Assembly (NCBI GenBank): GCA_017646305.1
Contig: JAGCMR010000183.1
Span: forward strand, 1 to 10,390
Direction of reading: 5' to 3'
Origin: Spirochaetaceae bacterium
GTDB lineage: Bacteria; Spirochaetota; Spirochaetia; Treponematales; Treponemataceae
Length of the DNA: 10,390 nucleotides
Shown here: piece by piece, positions 1 through 6,932 of the stretch
Layout: each line of letters opens with the position of its first letter
Position numbering within the stretch: position 1 is the stretch's first letter
Made by a program: the position numbers and the translations under genes
The notes under the pieces: generated by a model
What the model was told of the DNA's origin: nothing
The model's database searches: none
What the model saw: the letters and a program-made list of their open reading frames with translations, nothing else

Positions 1-591
1 ACTGGTTTCCAGATGGACATTAAGATTGCTGGTGTTACCACAGAGATTATGCAGAAGGCCCTGGATCAGGCTCGTCGTGGTCGTCTCCACATCCTGAACA
101 TCATGAACCAGACCATCAGCAAGCCCGCAGAGAAAATCAGCGAGTATGCTCCCAAGATTGAATCCATGAAGATTGATGTGGACAAGATTGGTGCCCTCAT
201 CGGTCCTGGTGGAAAGGTAATCAAGGGTATTTGTGCTGCCCACGATGTAAAGATTGACACCGAGGACGATGGAACTGTTATCATTTACGGTAAGAACGGA
301 AAGGCCACTGATGCTGCTAAGGCTGCAGTTAAGGCCATTGTAGAAGACCCAGAAGTGGGAACAATATACAACGGAACTGTAAAGAGAATTATGGACTTTG
401 GTGCCTTTGTGGAAATCCTTCCCGGTAAGGAAGGCTTGTGTCACATTTCCAAGCTTTCTCGCCAGCGTGTGGAGAAGGTAACCGATGTGATTAAAGAAGG
501 TCAGCAGATTCCTGTAAAACTTTTGGAAATCGACAAGATGGGTCGCTTGAACCTGTCTTACATCGATGTCCTTGAGGATCAGAAGAAATAA
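1..591 (+). CDS. pnp: Polynucleotide phosphorylase, C-terminal part (5' end outside window)
   Basis: This is the last 196 residues of PNPase, the phosphate-dependent 3'-to-5' exoribonuclease of mRNA decay. The reading frame is open from base 1, so the ATG at 13 is an internal methionine and not the start. The first residues (TGFQMDIKIAGVT and onward) match the end of the second RNase PH-like core, the part that in the full enzyme follows the catalytic aspartates. A KH domain follows at about residues 55-105 of the fragment, with its GxxG loop visible as GPGG. An S1 RNA-binding domain closes the protein (from about VGTIYNGTVKRIMDFGAFVEI to LNLSYIDVL). The tail after S1 is short. Codon use favours AAG, GGT and GTT, as expected for a highly expressed gene. 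The identification is secure; only the N-terminal two thirds are missing because of the window edge. Confidence 0.97.
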   Translation, partial: TGFQMDIKIAGVTTEIMQKALDQARRGRLHILNIMNQTISKPAEKISEYAPKIESMKIDVDKIGALIGPGGKVIKGICAAHDVKIDTEDDGTVIIYGKNGKATDAAKAAVKAIVEDPEVGTIYNGTVKRIMDFGAFVEILPGKEGLCHISKLSRQRVEKVTDVIKEGQQIPVKLLEIDKMGRLNLSYIDVLEDQKK

Positions 592-610
592 ACTGCACTG
601 TTTATAGCAG

Positions 611-690
611 GGGCTGCCAAGGAATTGTGGTGAAGTATACTTTATGATGGAGTATGCTTCATCACGATTTCTGTAGGCAGCCTTTTTTTT
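611..690 (+). terminator. Very long hairpin followed by T8: probable intrinsic terminator or processing stem between pnp and the M16 gene
   Basis: Arms 612-618 (GGCTGCC) and 676-682 (GGCAGCC) pair perfectly. Inside them 620-630 pairs with 662-672, with some G-U pairs, and 631-640 pairs with 652-661 with one G-U. That gives about 28 pairs, with one small asymmetric bulge (619 against 673-675) and a loop at 641-651. The stem runs straight into eight T residues (683-690). Base 611 (and possibly 610) can extend the stem into the T-tract. The form fits a rho-independent terminator for pnp, but the stem is far longer than usual, so an RNase III-type processing site is also possible. The Shine-Dalgarno of the next gene begins two bases after the T-tract. 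Confidence 0.8.
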
Positions 691-691
691 C

Positions 692-696
692 GGGAG
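692..696 (+). promoter_or_regulatory. Ribosome binding site that decides the M16 start
   Basis: GGGAG lies 11 bases before the ATG at 708. It supports that start over the in-frame ATG at 654, which lies inside the pnp-proximal hairpin, and over the in-frame GTG at 696, which overlaps this site. The spacing is slightly long. Confidence 0.5.
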
Positions 697-707
697 TGAA
701 GTTCGCC

Positions 708-1997
708 ATGTCGGTTACAACACAGATTTTGTCTAACAATGTGGTACTCATTACAGAGCCTGTTGCAACGGTAAATACTGCTGCAGTGGGCTTTTGGTTT
801 CCTGTGGGCTCTCGCTATGAGGGAAAAAATCAGCGGGGGGTATCCCACTTTGTGGAGCATATGATTTTTAAGGGTACCCATAGCCGTTCCGCCTTTGATA
901 TAGCCTTGGCCTTTGACCGCATTGGTGGCTACCTGAATGCCTTTACGGACCGAGAAACTATGTGTCTTCACTGTGTGGTACCGGCCACCCATTTGGCCAA
1001 GGCCTTGGAGGTGCTGGTGGACATGTGCTCCAACTCCCGCTTTGATGAAAAAGAGCTGGAGCGGGAACGGGCAGTAATCCAGAGCGAAATCATTTCTTCC
1101 CAGGATGACCCAGAGGAAGCGGCCCTAGATGCTGCCAGTGAAGCCGCTTGGCCTCATCACCCCATTTCCGCCTCCATTGCAGGCACCGTAGATGAGGTGG
1201 GTTCCTTGACTCGCGATACCCTAGTGGAGTGGTATAAGGAGCATATTGTATCAGGGCCGTTGGTGATTTGTGCTGCAGGAAATGTGGACACTCTCTTGTT
1301 GCAGCAGGTGGCAGAAACCTTGCCTCCTCGCAGTGCCTGTAGCAAGAATTGGCTCCAGGTGGCCACTTTGAATGGACGGCAGGGGAGGGCTCCCCGGTGG
1401 CAGGGGGGCATTCAGTTTAAGGATGCACCTTTCCGTCAGATGCAATTTTTCTTGCAGCTTCCTGTATCAGAGCCAAAATCTGCTCGGGACTATTATTGCT
1501 GGGCGGTGGCTAATGCCTTGGTAGGAGATACCATGAGCTCTCGGTTATTCCAAAAGCTTCGAGAGGAAGGAGGTTATAGCTACAATGTCTATAGCTTTAT
1601 GACCTATTATAGCGATGCGGCCTGTTGGTGTGCCTATGCTTCTGCTGCAAAAAAAGACAGTCAAAAGGTGGTGGCCACCCTATACAATGAACTGCGACAG
1701 TTGAAGGAAAACGGCTTTAGTCAGGATGAGCTTGATGCAGCCTGTGAGCATATTTGTGGTGAGGAAATTATCGCCGCAGAAGACATGGACTACCGTTCCA
1801 AGCGTCTTTTTCGTCACCATAGCTTTGGCTTTCCTCAAAGCACTACCCAAGAAATTGCCGACTTGATTCACAGTCTCACTAGGGAAGAGGTAACCTGTGC
1901 CTTGCATCAGCTTTTAGATTTTCACAAGGCTACCTTGCTAGTGTATGGGAACAATCCCACGGAAAGCTTTCAGAAAAAGATTATTGCTTCAGTGTAA
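708..1997 (+). CDS. M16-family zinc metallopeptidase (processing-peptidase-like)
   Basis: This is a 429-residue zinc endopeptidase of family M16, the family of the mitochondrial processing peptidase and Bacillus MlpA/YmxG. The inverted zinc motif HxxEH is intact at residues 47-51 (HFVEH). The third ligand is probably Glu127 in ERERAVIQSEI, 76 residues after His51, the usual distance. The C-terminal half carries the family's substrate-binding Arg/Tyr region (SSRLFQKLREEGGYSYNVYS). Length and the two-half layout are normal for a complete single-chain M16 enzyme. There is no signal peptide, so it is probably cytoplasmic. It follows pnp, as its relative does in Bacillus, but the strong hairpin between them suggests partial or separate expression; a TATACT at 636-641 is the only hint of a local promoter. 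The natural substrate cannot be told. The family call is firm, the exact start fairly so. Confidence 0.93.
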   Translation: MSVTTQILSNNVVLITEPVATVNTAAVGFWFPVGSRYEGKNQRGVSHFVEHMIFKGTHSRSAFDIALAFDRIGGYLNAFTDRETMCLHCVVPATHLAKALEVLVDMCSNSRFDEKELERERAVIQSEIISSQDDPEEAALDAASEAAWPHHPISASIAGTVDEVGSLTRDTLVEWYKEHIVSGPLVICAAGNVDTLLLQQVAETLPPRSACSKNWLQVATLNGRQGRAPRWQGGIQFKDAPFRQMQFFLQLPVSEPKSARDYYCWAVANALVGDTMSSRLFQKLREEGGYSYNVYSFMTYYSDAACWCAYASAAKKDSQKVVATLYNELRQLKENGFSQDELDAACEHICGEEIIAAEDMDYRSKRLFRHHSFGFPQSTTQEIADLIHSLTREEVTCALHQLLDFHKATLLVYGNNPTESFQKKIIASV

Positions 1998-2025
1998 CAG
2001 GTGCGGTGGGAAGGGACAGTTCTTT

Positions 2026-3132
2026 TTAGTTTCTCCCATTCACCAAATACATATCTGCCAGGGTAATCCAAGCCATAGCTTCTACCACAGGTACAATACG
2101 AGGACACAAACACACATCGTGGCGACCATGTATGGCAAGATTTGTGTCTTTGTAGGTTCCATCTTCTTGGGTTACGGTTTTTTGTTCCTGGAAAATACTG
2201 GGAACAGGCTTTATGGCTAGGTTAAATCGGATTTCGTTACCGTTGGAAATTCCACCTAAAATTCCACCTGCGTTATTGGTGGCAAAGGCTACTGTAGTGG
2301 TACCCTCTTGGTTTTGAGTAGTATACATGTCATCATTCATGGTGCTACCAGTCATGTCTGCTGCATCAAAACCAGCTCCAAATTCAATTCCCTTTACCGC
2401 ACCAATAGAAACCATGGCCTTTGCTAGCTCTGCATCAAGCTTGTCAAAGACTGGTTCTCCCAAGCCTGCTGGAATTCCATTGATTCGGCATTGGATAATT
2501 CCTCCTGCACTGTCTCCTTGGCGACGCAACTGGTCAACTTGCTCTGCCATGGCTTGGGCTGCTTCCAAGTCTGCTGCCCGCAAAGGATTTTGTTCAATTA
2601 CTGAAAGATCAATGTTTTTGCATTCCACTCCTGCAGCCTTCAGGGTAAAGGCTATTACAGAAGAGGAGGGGAGGCGGGAGGAAAGAAAGGCCTTGGCCAC
2701 AGCTCCTGCTGCCACTCGTGCGGCAGTTTCCCTGCCAGAGGAACGGCCTCCACCACGATGGTCTCGAAAACCATATTTTTGAGTATAGGTGTAATCTGCA
2801 TGGCCTGGACGAAAGGTATCCTTTAAGGCATTGTAATCCTTGGAATGCTGAGATGTGTTAAAAATAACCATGGCAATAGGAGTCCCAGTGGTTTTTCCTT
2901 CAAAGACACCGCTGAGAATCTGGCAAGCATCCGCCTCCTTTCTTGCAGTTACCGCAGCGTTGAACTCCCCACTATGCTGTCCAGGACGTCTTCTGTCTAG
3001 CTCCCTTTGAATAGTAGCTTCATCTAGGGGAATACCAGCAGGACAACCGTCCACCACCACTCCCAATCCTACTCCGTGGCTTTCTCCAAAGGTGGTAATT
3101 TTAAAAATAGTTCCAAAATTGCTACCTGCCAT
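2026..3132 (-). CDS. aroC: Chorismate synthase
   Basis: This enzyme catalyses the last step of the shikimate pathway, converting 5-enolpyruvylshikimate 3-phosphate to chorismate with reduced FMN. At 368 residues it is full length. All three family signatures are visible: FGESHG with the following glycine-rich stretch (residues 15-35), FRPGHADYTY then GGGRSSGRETAARVAAGA (107-144), and near the C-terminus GRHDVCLCPRIVPVVEAM. The conserved histidines His19 and His111 are present. The ATG is preceded by AGGA with 6 bases of spacing, and that site lies within the last codons of the upstream gene; only two bases separate that gene's stop from this start, so translation is probably coupled. It is the last gene of the leftward operon and converges on the M16 gene. 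I see no clear terminator in the 28 bases between the two stops. Confidence 0.98.
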   Translation of the reverse strand: MAGSNFGTIFKITTFGESHGVGLGVVVDGCPAGIPLDEATIQRELDRRRPGQHSGEFNAAVTARKEADACQILSGVFEGKTTGTPIAMVIFNTSQHSKDYNALKDTFRPGHADYTYTQKYGFRDHRGGGRSSGRETAARVAAGAVAKAFLSSRLPSSSVIAFTLKAAGVECKNIDLSVIEQNPLRAADLEAAQAMAEQVDQLRRQGDSAGGIIQCRINGIPAGLGEPVFDKLDAELAKAMVSIGAVKGIEFGAGFDAADMTGSTMNDDMYTTQNQEGTTTVAFATNNAGGILGGISNGNEIRFNLAIKPVPSIFQEQKTVTQEDGTYKDTNLAIHGRHDVCLCPRIVPVVEAMAWITLADMYLVNGRN

Positions 3133-3134
3133 AT

Positions 3135-5366
3135 TTAATCCTGCAAAAGTTGGGTGACGCTTACAATGTCATAGCCTGCATCAAGGATTGCCACCAACAA
3201 CAAATCTAGCTTATCATACAAGAAATCCTTTCGACTTCCAGCACTCACTCCTACAGCCACAGGAATGACCATTCCATCTTCTAGCTGATTTACAATCTGC
3301 TGGATTATCATGGTGGCAGTTTTATAGCTAGAAATATCTGTTACTGCAGCCTGTTCAAAGGTAACGGTATCAAGGGAATCCATGCTTTTGTCTACGTAGG
3401 TATATCCTGCTAAGTCTCCTGCTTCCAGTACCGCCTTGTTGGTGGCATAGAAGGGAGCATGCCAGATAACGGACAATTCCTTTCCAGTCAAATCATAGAA
3501 TTCATCCTCATTGCGAGCCAGACCCCGACGAATAAAGTTTACATCAATTAAAAAATCCTCGTTGGAGGTTAAATTTAAGGCTGTGTAGAACATGGAACCA
3601 CATTCCTGTCCAGCTTCTACAATGCGGCCTGTTTCAGCAGGATAGCGACGAATAAATTCTCCGTTAATAAAGAATGTGGAATGAACATTATATTTTTCTA
3701 GGGTGTGGAGAATCGTTGCCAATCCATCTGCGTTGTCCAGGGCATCAAAGGTAATCGCCACCTGAGGTCGCTTTTCCTGCTTTTTTGTGGCAGGTTCATA
3801 GAAGGGGCTTGTGGTGGCAGCCCCCGTTAATGTTCTAATATAAGGCATGTTGGTGAAATTCTTGTTGGGACTGGCATCAAGAAATACTCGATACTTGCTG
3901 TTGCCTGTTTTAGGTGTATCCATTGTCACCAGCTCTGAATACGACCATTTACCTGCATCTTGGTGGTATTCCATAATACCCCAAGGTGTTTGCAAAATAG
4001 GATGGCCAGTGGTAGCATTCCAGCTATAGGCTGAAGCAGAAACAGGAAAAAGCACCTGTACTCCATTTTGGTTTTTGGAACGGATATTCCATTCCAAAAC
4101 AGCTTCTTGAGTACCGATAAAAACCTTTTCACTATTTCCCCAGTCGTAATCAATCACCTTTTTGCAATCTAGAGAGGCAACTTGTTTCCAATCAGAGATG
4201 GAATACACGAGGAGCTGTTCTTCTGTTCTACAGAGAATGTGCTGCCCATCAGGTGAAAGCTGGGGCTCCATGGTATTTTCTGGTACTTCCAGCACCGTTG
4301 CTCGTACCTGCCCGCTGTGAATTTCCAGTCGGTACACCTGGCTGTCGGTAGTTCCCACAGTATGGTACTGGAACCAGAGCACAGGATTTCCCCAGCTGTC
4401 CCAGAAAAATTGACAGTTTTGGGTTGCTCCTACTAGGGAAACCTGGGTTCCTGTATACATTTGTCGTACAAAGCTGGCACTACCAGGCAGGGAAAAATAC
4501 GATATGGTTCGCTGGTGGCCTGCCATAACCATAGCGGTACAATCTCCATTTACACTGAAGGTATCAGTGGCAGAGAAGGGATGGGGAAGGCGACCTACAA
4601 TGCTACCAATACCCACAAAGTCTGAGTACAGGGCTCGTGTATACATTTCGTAGATAGGAATACGATACACTAGGTCATTGGTAATGTACACCAGATTTTT
4701 ATCTGAAGCCCAATCTACACAATTAATGGTACCAGGTCCTACCTTTCGCAAATGCTCTGCCACCTGATTGGTTTTAAACATGGATTCAGGCTCGGTAAAA
4801 TAGAGATTTCCCTGCTTTTCGTAGATTAAAAACTTGCTGTCAGGAGACCAACGAACAGGCACCTTAGTAAAGCTTAATTCAGTTTCTGCTACAAGCTCCA
4901 CCTGGGTGTACCCAGAGGCATTTTTTAAAATGATACTACCAGTTACTGCTCCTGTTCGCTGAATGGAACAGACCCACTTTCCGTCAGGACTTACAGATTC
5001 TGCCGCTGGAATTACTGATTCTGTGGGAATGATTTCCTCATTTTGCTCCATGCCATGAAGGAGGGCTCCTGTTTCCACATTGTAGTGGGTGGTACCGTAG
5101 CGGTTTTTGATTCTTAAAGCTGTTCCTCCCAGCAGGGAAGAAAGCTGCTCTGGATAGCTGGTTATTTGCTGGGGATTAGTAAAGTCGCCTTCGATTTGGG
5201 CTGTAAAAAAGGTGGGATAGGAGGGTTCCCCAGGCTTGTTGTGGGTTACCTCAAAGAGAATCCCGTTATTTTCACTGATATAGGGAGTAGAAAAAGTGAT
5301 TTCTGCTGGCAACAGGGATGAAGCCAACAGAAGAAAAGATGCTACTGCAACTGCTGTTTTTTTCAT
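3135..5366 (-). CDS. Exported beta-propeller protein with a degenerate polysaccharide-deacetylase (NodB-like) C-terminal domain
   Basis: This 743-residue protein opens with a classic signal peptide (KK, then a hydrophobic run, likely cleaved near Ala21), so it acts outside the cytoplasm. Residues about 25-480 look like a TolB/WD40-type propeller, with repeats marked by VSPDGKWV (125-132), WSPDSKFLIY (173-182) and LSPDGQHIL (370-378). Residues about 533-743 align by eye with the NodB deacetylase fold (VAITFDALDN, then KYNVHSTFFINGEFI, ending AGYDIVSVTQLL). The active-site positions are lost: the TFDD motif reads TFDA (Asp541 kept, Ala542), the two metal histidines of motif 2 are Met592 and Ala596, the RxPYG motif reads HAPFYA (636-641), and the late motif with its histidine reads PVAVG. 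This is probably a non-catalytic, binding or scaffolding member. Its start overlaps the previous stop by 4 bases (ATGA) with a GGAG 8 bases upstream. Architecture is confident, lack of activity likely, role unknown. Confidence 0.85.
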   Translation of the reverse strand: MKKTAVAVASFLLLASSLLPAEITFSTPYISENNGILFEVTHNKPGEPSYPTFFTAQIEGDFTNPQQITSYPEQLSSLLGGTALRIKNRYGTTHYNVETGALLHGMEQNEEIIPTESVIPAAESVSPDGKWVCSIQRTGAVTGSIILKNASGYTQVELVAETELSFTKVPVRWSPDSKFLIYEKQGNLYFTEPESMFKTNQVAEHLRKVGPGTINCVDWASDKNLVYITNDLVYRIPIYEMYTRALYSDFVGIGSIVGRLPHPFSATDTFSVNGDCTAMVMAGHQRTISYFSLPGSASFVRQMYTGTQVSLVGATQNCQFFWDSWGNPVLWFQYHTVGTTDSQVYRLEIHSGQVRATVLEVPENTMEPQLSPDGQHILCRTEEQLLVYSISDWKQVASLDCKKVIDYDWGNSEKVFIGTQEAVLEWNIRSKNQNGVQVLFPVSASAYSWNATTGHPILQTPWGIMEYHQDAGKWSYSELVTMDTPKTGNSKYRVFLDASPNKNFTNMPYIRTLTGAATTSPFYEPATKKQEKRPQVAITFDALDNADGLATILHTLEKYNVHSTFFINGEFIRRYPAETGRIVEAGQECGSMFYTALNLTSNEDFLIDVNFIRRGLARNEDEFYDLTGKELSVIWHAPFYATNKAVLEAGDLAGYTYVDKSMDSLDTVTFEQAAVTDISSYKTATMIIQQIVNQLEDGMVIPVAVGVSAGSRKDFLYDKLDLLLVAILDAGYDIVSVTQLLQD

Positions 5367-5608
5367 GAATGCAACTCCGTGCTCAAGGTAATATTGTCTA
5401 GCTCTTTTTCTAACTCTGCTAGCTCTGCCTCAAGCTTTTCAATATATTTCATTTTGTCCTGATATTGGAGCATTTCTAATTTATCAAAGACGGAATCCAA
5501 GGCTTCTAAGCCATGGTCTCCCGTCCTTTCTAAACCGCACCAGGGACAGTACAAGTATTCTTTGTTGATGGTTCTACGGCAACCAAGGCACACTGCTACA
5601 GATTGCAT
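5363..5608 (-). CDS. Small zinc-ribbon and coiled-coil protein of unknown function
   Basis: With the start chosen here the product is 81 residues. Cys7, Cys10, Cys21 and Cys24 form two CxxC knuckles (CLGC and CPWC) ten residues apart, a typical zinc ribbon. The second half (about 50-72) is rich in Lys, Glu and Leu with heptad-like spacing (IEKLEAELAELEKEL), suggesting a short coiled coil. There is no signal peptide, so it should be cytoplasmic. An in-frame ATG at 5644 would add 12 residues; I prefer 5608 because a near-perfect Shine-Dalgarno (GGGAGGAG) sits just before it and the added residues show no motif. The stop overlaps the next start (ATGA), so it is translationally coupled to the exported propeller protein. 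I do not recognise a named family; it may be a partner or regulator of its neighbours. Confidence 0.8.
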   Translation of the reverse strand: MQSVAVCLGCRRTINKEYLYCPWCGLERTGDHGLEALDSVFDKLEMLQYQDKMKYIEKLEAELAELEKELDNITLSTELHS

Positions 5609-5634
5609 GGACTCCTCCCTTGGAGAAGGAGTCC
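5609..5634 (-). promoter_or_regulatory. Hairpin masking the ribosome binding site of the zinc-ribbon gene
   Basis: Eight-base perfect arms 5609-5616 and 5627-5634 (AGGAGTCC with GGACTCCT on the coding strand) enclose a 10-base loop. The arm next to the start holds part of the Shine-Dalgarno GGGAGGAG, so the folded RNA would hide it. It lies just downstream of the stop of the M23 gene, so ribosomes finishing that gene could open it. There is no T-tract, which argues against a terminator. Confidence 0.5.
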
Positions 5635-5651
5635 AAGTGGACATCCATCCC

Positions 5652-6890
5652 CTATCGCTTTAGAACGGTTTCTGGATCAATCAGCTTTCCGTTCTTGTAA
5701 ACGGTAAAGTGCAGGTGGGGACCAGTGGAATAACCGGTATTACCTACAGCACCAATTCTCGTTCCCTGAGCCACCCGCTGCCCCTTCTTTACTGGAGCAG
5801 GCTTTTGCATATGGGCATACAGGGTCTGATAGCCGTTTTCATGGTCAATTATAACATAATTTCCGTAAACATTGGTATATCCCACTACCGCAATTTTTCC
5901 ACTCATGGCAGCTTTTATGGGAGTTCCCTGAACAATGGCCAAGTCAATTCCTGTGTGGGAAGAAGGCACTCCAGTAAAGGGATCAAGGCGAGGTCCAAAG
6001 CGAGATGAAATGCGATAGCCACCACTGAGGGGCCAGATAAAGAGCTCTCCCATGGCCCTTTGCAGGGAGGTGGCATCCATCTTGGCTCCAGGGATAAACA
6101 GCTGCTGTCCCTTGTTTAAGCTTGCTGTATCCAAGTCGTTTACGTCAAGGATATCCTCCACTGTTACCTTGTAGCGAGCAGAAAGACCTTCCAGTGTATC
6201 GTCTGCTGCTACGGTGTGGAGTAGTCCATCTACTGAGGGAACCTTGAGTTTTTGTCCTGAGCGAAGCTGGCGTACATTGCCAATATCGTTTACCGCAATG
6301 AGGGTGGAAATATTTGTAAGACCAAACTTATAGGTAATGCCAGAAATGGTGTCTCCGCCTTGTACTGTATAGCTTTGGAAGGTAACAGGCTGGTTAAAGC
6401 TGATTTCTGCTAGAGAGATTTCCTTTCCGTCAATGAGAATGTTTCCACTGGCGTCAACCTCGTTTTCACTCATAAATGCAAAGCGAGACATGGCAGAATC
6501 AAGAATTTCTACTTCTTCTGCAGGTAAAAAGGGAAGAGCTACAAGACGAGCTTTGCTTGCAAGATAGCTAGAAAGATTTCTTATGCCGAGGGTCAGCCCA
6601 ACACCCATGACTGCCATTAACACCAATAATAGGATTCGGAACAAGCGATGGGTAAGATACCACAGTATGGTTTTGGAAATATCATGGCTTTTTTCCACAA
6701 ATGCTGATGAACCTTCCTGTAATGCGATGGAAGATGGGGAGTTTCCATAACGATACGCATTGATAGCCTTGGAAGGAAAGGAAAATTTCTTGTGGTTTTG
6801 TTTTTTACGTGGATGCTCCAGCTTTCGTGCGAATTTTGCTTGGGAGCAAAAATTAACCTTACGGTTGTCCATATAGGTGATAATTTCCAT
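5652..6890 (-). CDS. Membrane-anchored LysM / M23 peptidoglycan endopeptidase
   Basis: With the ATG at 6890 the protein has 412 residues: a basic cytoplasmic tail (1-80), one membrane segment (about 84-104), a linker, two LysM peptidoglycan-binding repeats (about 173-217 and 224-267, each opening with a TV...DT motif and ending in a GQ..(K/L)..(V/I)P motif), and an M23/LytM zinc peptidase domain (about 284-412). The zinc ligands are intact: His312 and Asp316 in HTGID, and His394 in HLHF; His360 (YAHM) and His392 are the other conserved catalytic histidines. It should therefore cut peptide cross-links of peptidoglycan from the outer face of the inner membrane. The open frame runs upstream to 7124, but that part lies antisense to the signal peptidase gene and is rejected. 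The start could also be the ATG at 6872, as neither has a strong ribosome site (AGAAG before 6890). It is the first gene of the leftward operon. Confidence 0.92.
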   Translation of the reverse strand: MEIITYMDNRKVNFCSQAKFARKLEHPRKKQNHKKFSFPSKAINAYRYGNSPSSIALQEGSSAFVEKSHDISKTILWYLTHRLFRILLLVLMAVMGVGLTLGIRNLSSYLASKARLVALPFLPAEEVEILDSAMSRFAFMSENEVDASGNILIDGKEISLAEISFNQPVTFQSYTVQGGDTISGITYKFGLTNISTLIAVNDIGNVRQLRSGQKLKVPSVDGLLHTVAADDTLEGLSARYKVTVEDILDVNDLDTASLNKGQQLFIPGAKMDATSLQRAMGELFIWPLSGGYRISSRFGPRLDPFTGVPSSHTGIDLAIVQGTPIKAAMSGKIAVVGYTNVYGNYVIIDHENGYQTLYAHMQKPAPVKKGQRVAQGTRIGAVGNTGYSTGPHLHFTVYKNGKLIDPETVLKR

Positions 6891-6912
6891 ACATCTTCTA
6901 TCGACATAAAAT
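6884..6912 (+). promoter_or_regulatory. Candidate promoter for the lepB-ftsI-maf operon
   Basis: TTTCCA (6884-6889) and TAAAAT (6907-6912) are separated by 17 bases and match a sigma-70 type promoter at 4 of 6 and 5 of 6 positions. Transcription would begin near 6919, giving a leader of about 17 bases before the ATG at 6937. The -35 box overlaps the first codon of the leftward M23 gene. This is motif matching by eye only, in AT-rich DNA. Confidence 0.4.
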
Positions 6913-6918
6913 AAATGC

Positions 6919-6932
6919 AATATTAGAATATT
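6919..6932. promoter_or_regulatory. AT-rich palindrome in the divergent intergenic region
   Basis: AATATT-AG-AATATT is a perfect inverted repeat with a two-base centre. It lies between the two divergent operons, at the predicted start of the rightward transcript. It could be an operator serving both directions, or a chance result of AT-rich spacer sequence. Confidence 0.3.

Noticed and set aside
654..707. Upstream in-frame ATG (and a GTG at 696) as start of the M16 peptidase
   Set aside because: The ATG at 654 lies within the 3' arm of the long hairpin and has no ribosome site; the added residues do not resemble M16 N-termini. The GTG overlaps the ribosome site of the ATG at 708.
1998..2025. 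Shared bidirectional terminator between the convergent M16 and aroC genes
   Set aside because: I tried to pair the spacer and both gene ends; only short broken stems form and the T-rich stretch at 2021-2027 has no stable stem before it.
2327..2782. A 151-codon open frame on the + strand
   Set aside because: It is wholly antisense to aroC, whose three family signatures are intact; the translated product is low-complexity Ala/Ser/Pro/Arg with no recognisable motif.
3135..5366. Calling the propeller protein an active polysaccharide deacetylase
   Set aside because: The overall fold signature matches, but the metal-binding histidines, the second aspartate and the RxPYG motif are not there.
5609..5634. 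Reading the GGACTCCT/AGGAGTCC hairpin as a terminator for the M23 gene
   Set aside because: No T-tract follows it; the ribosome site and ATG of the next gene follow instead, so a translational role fits better.
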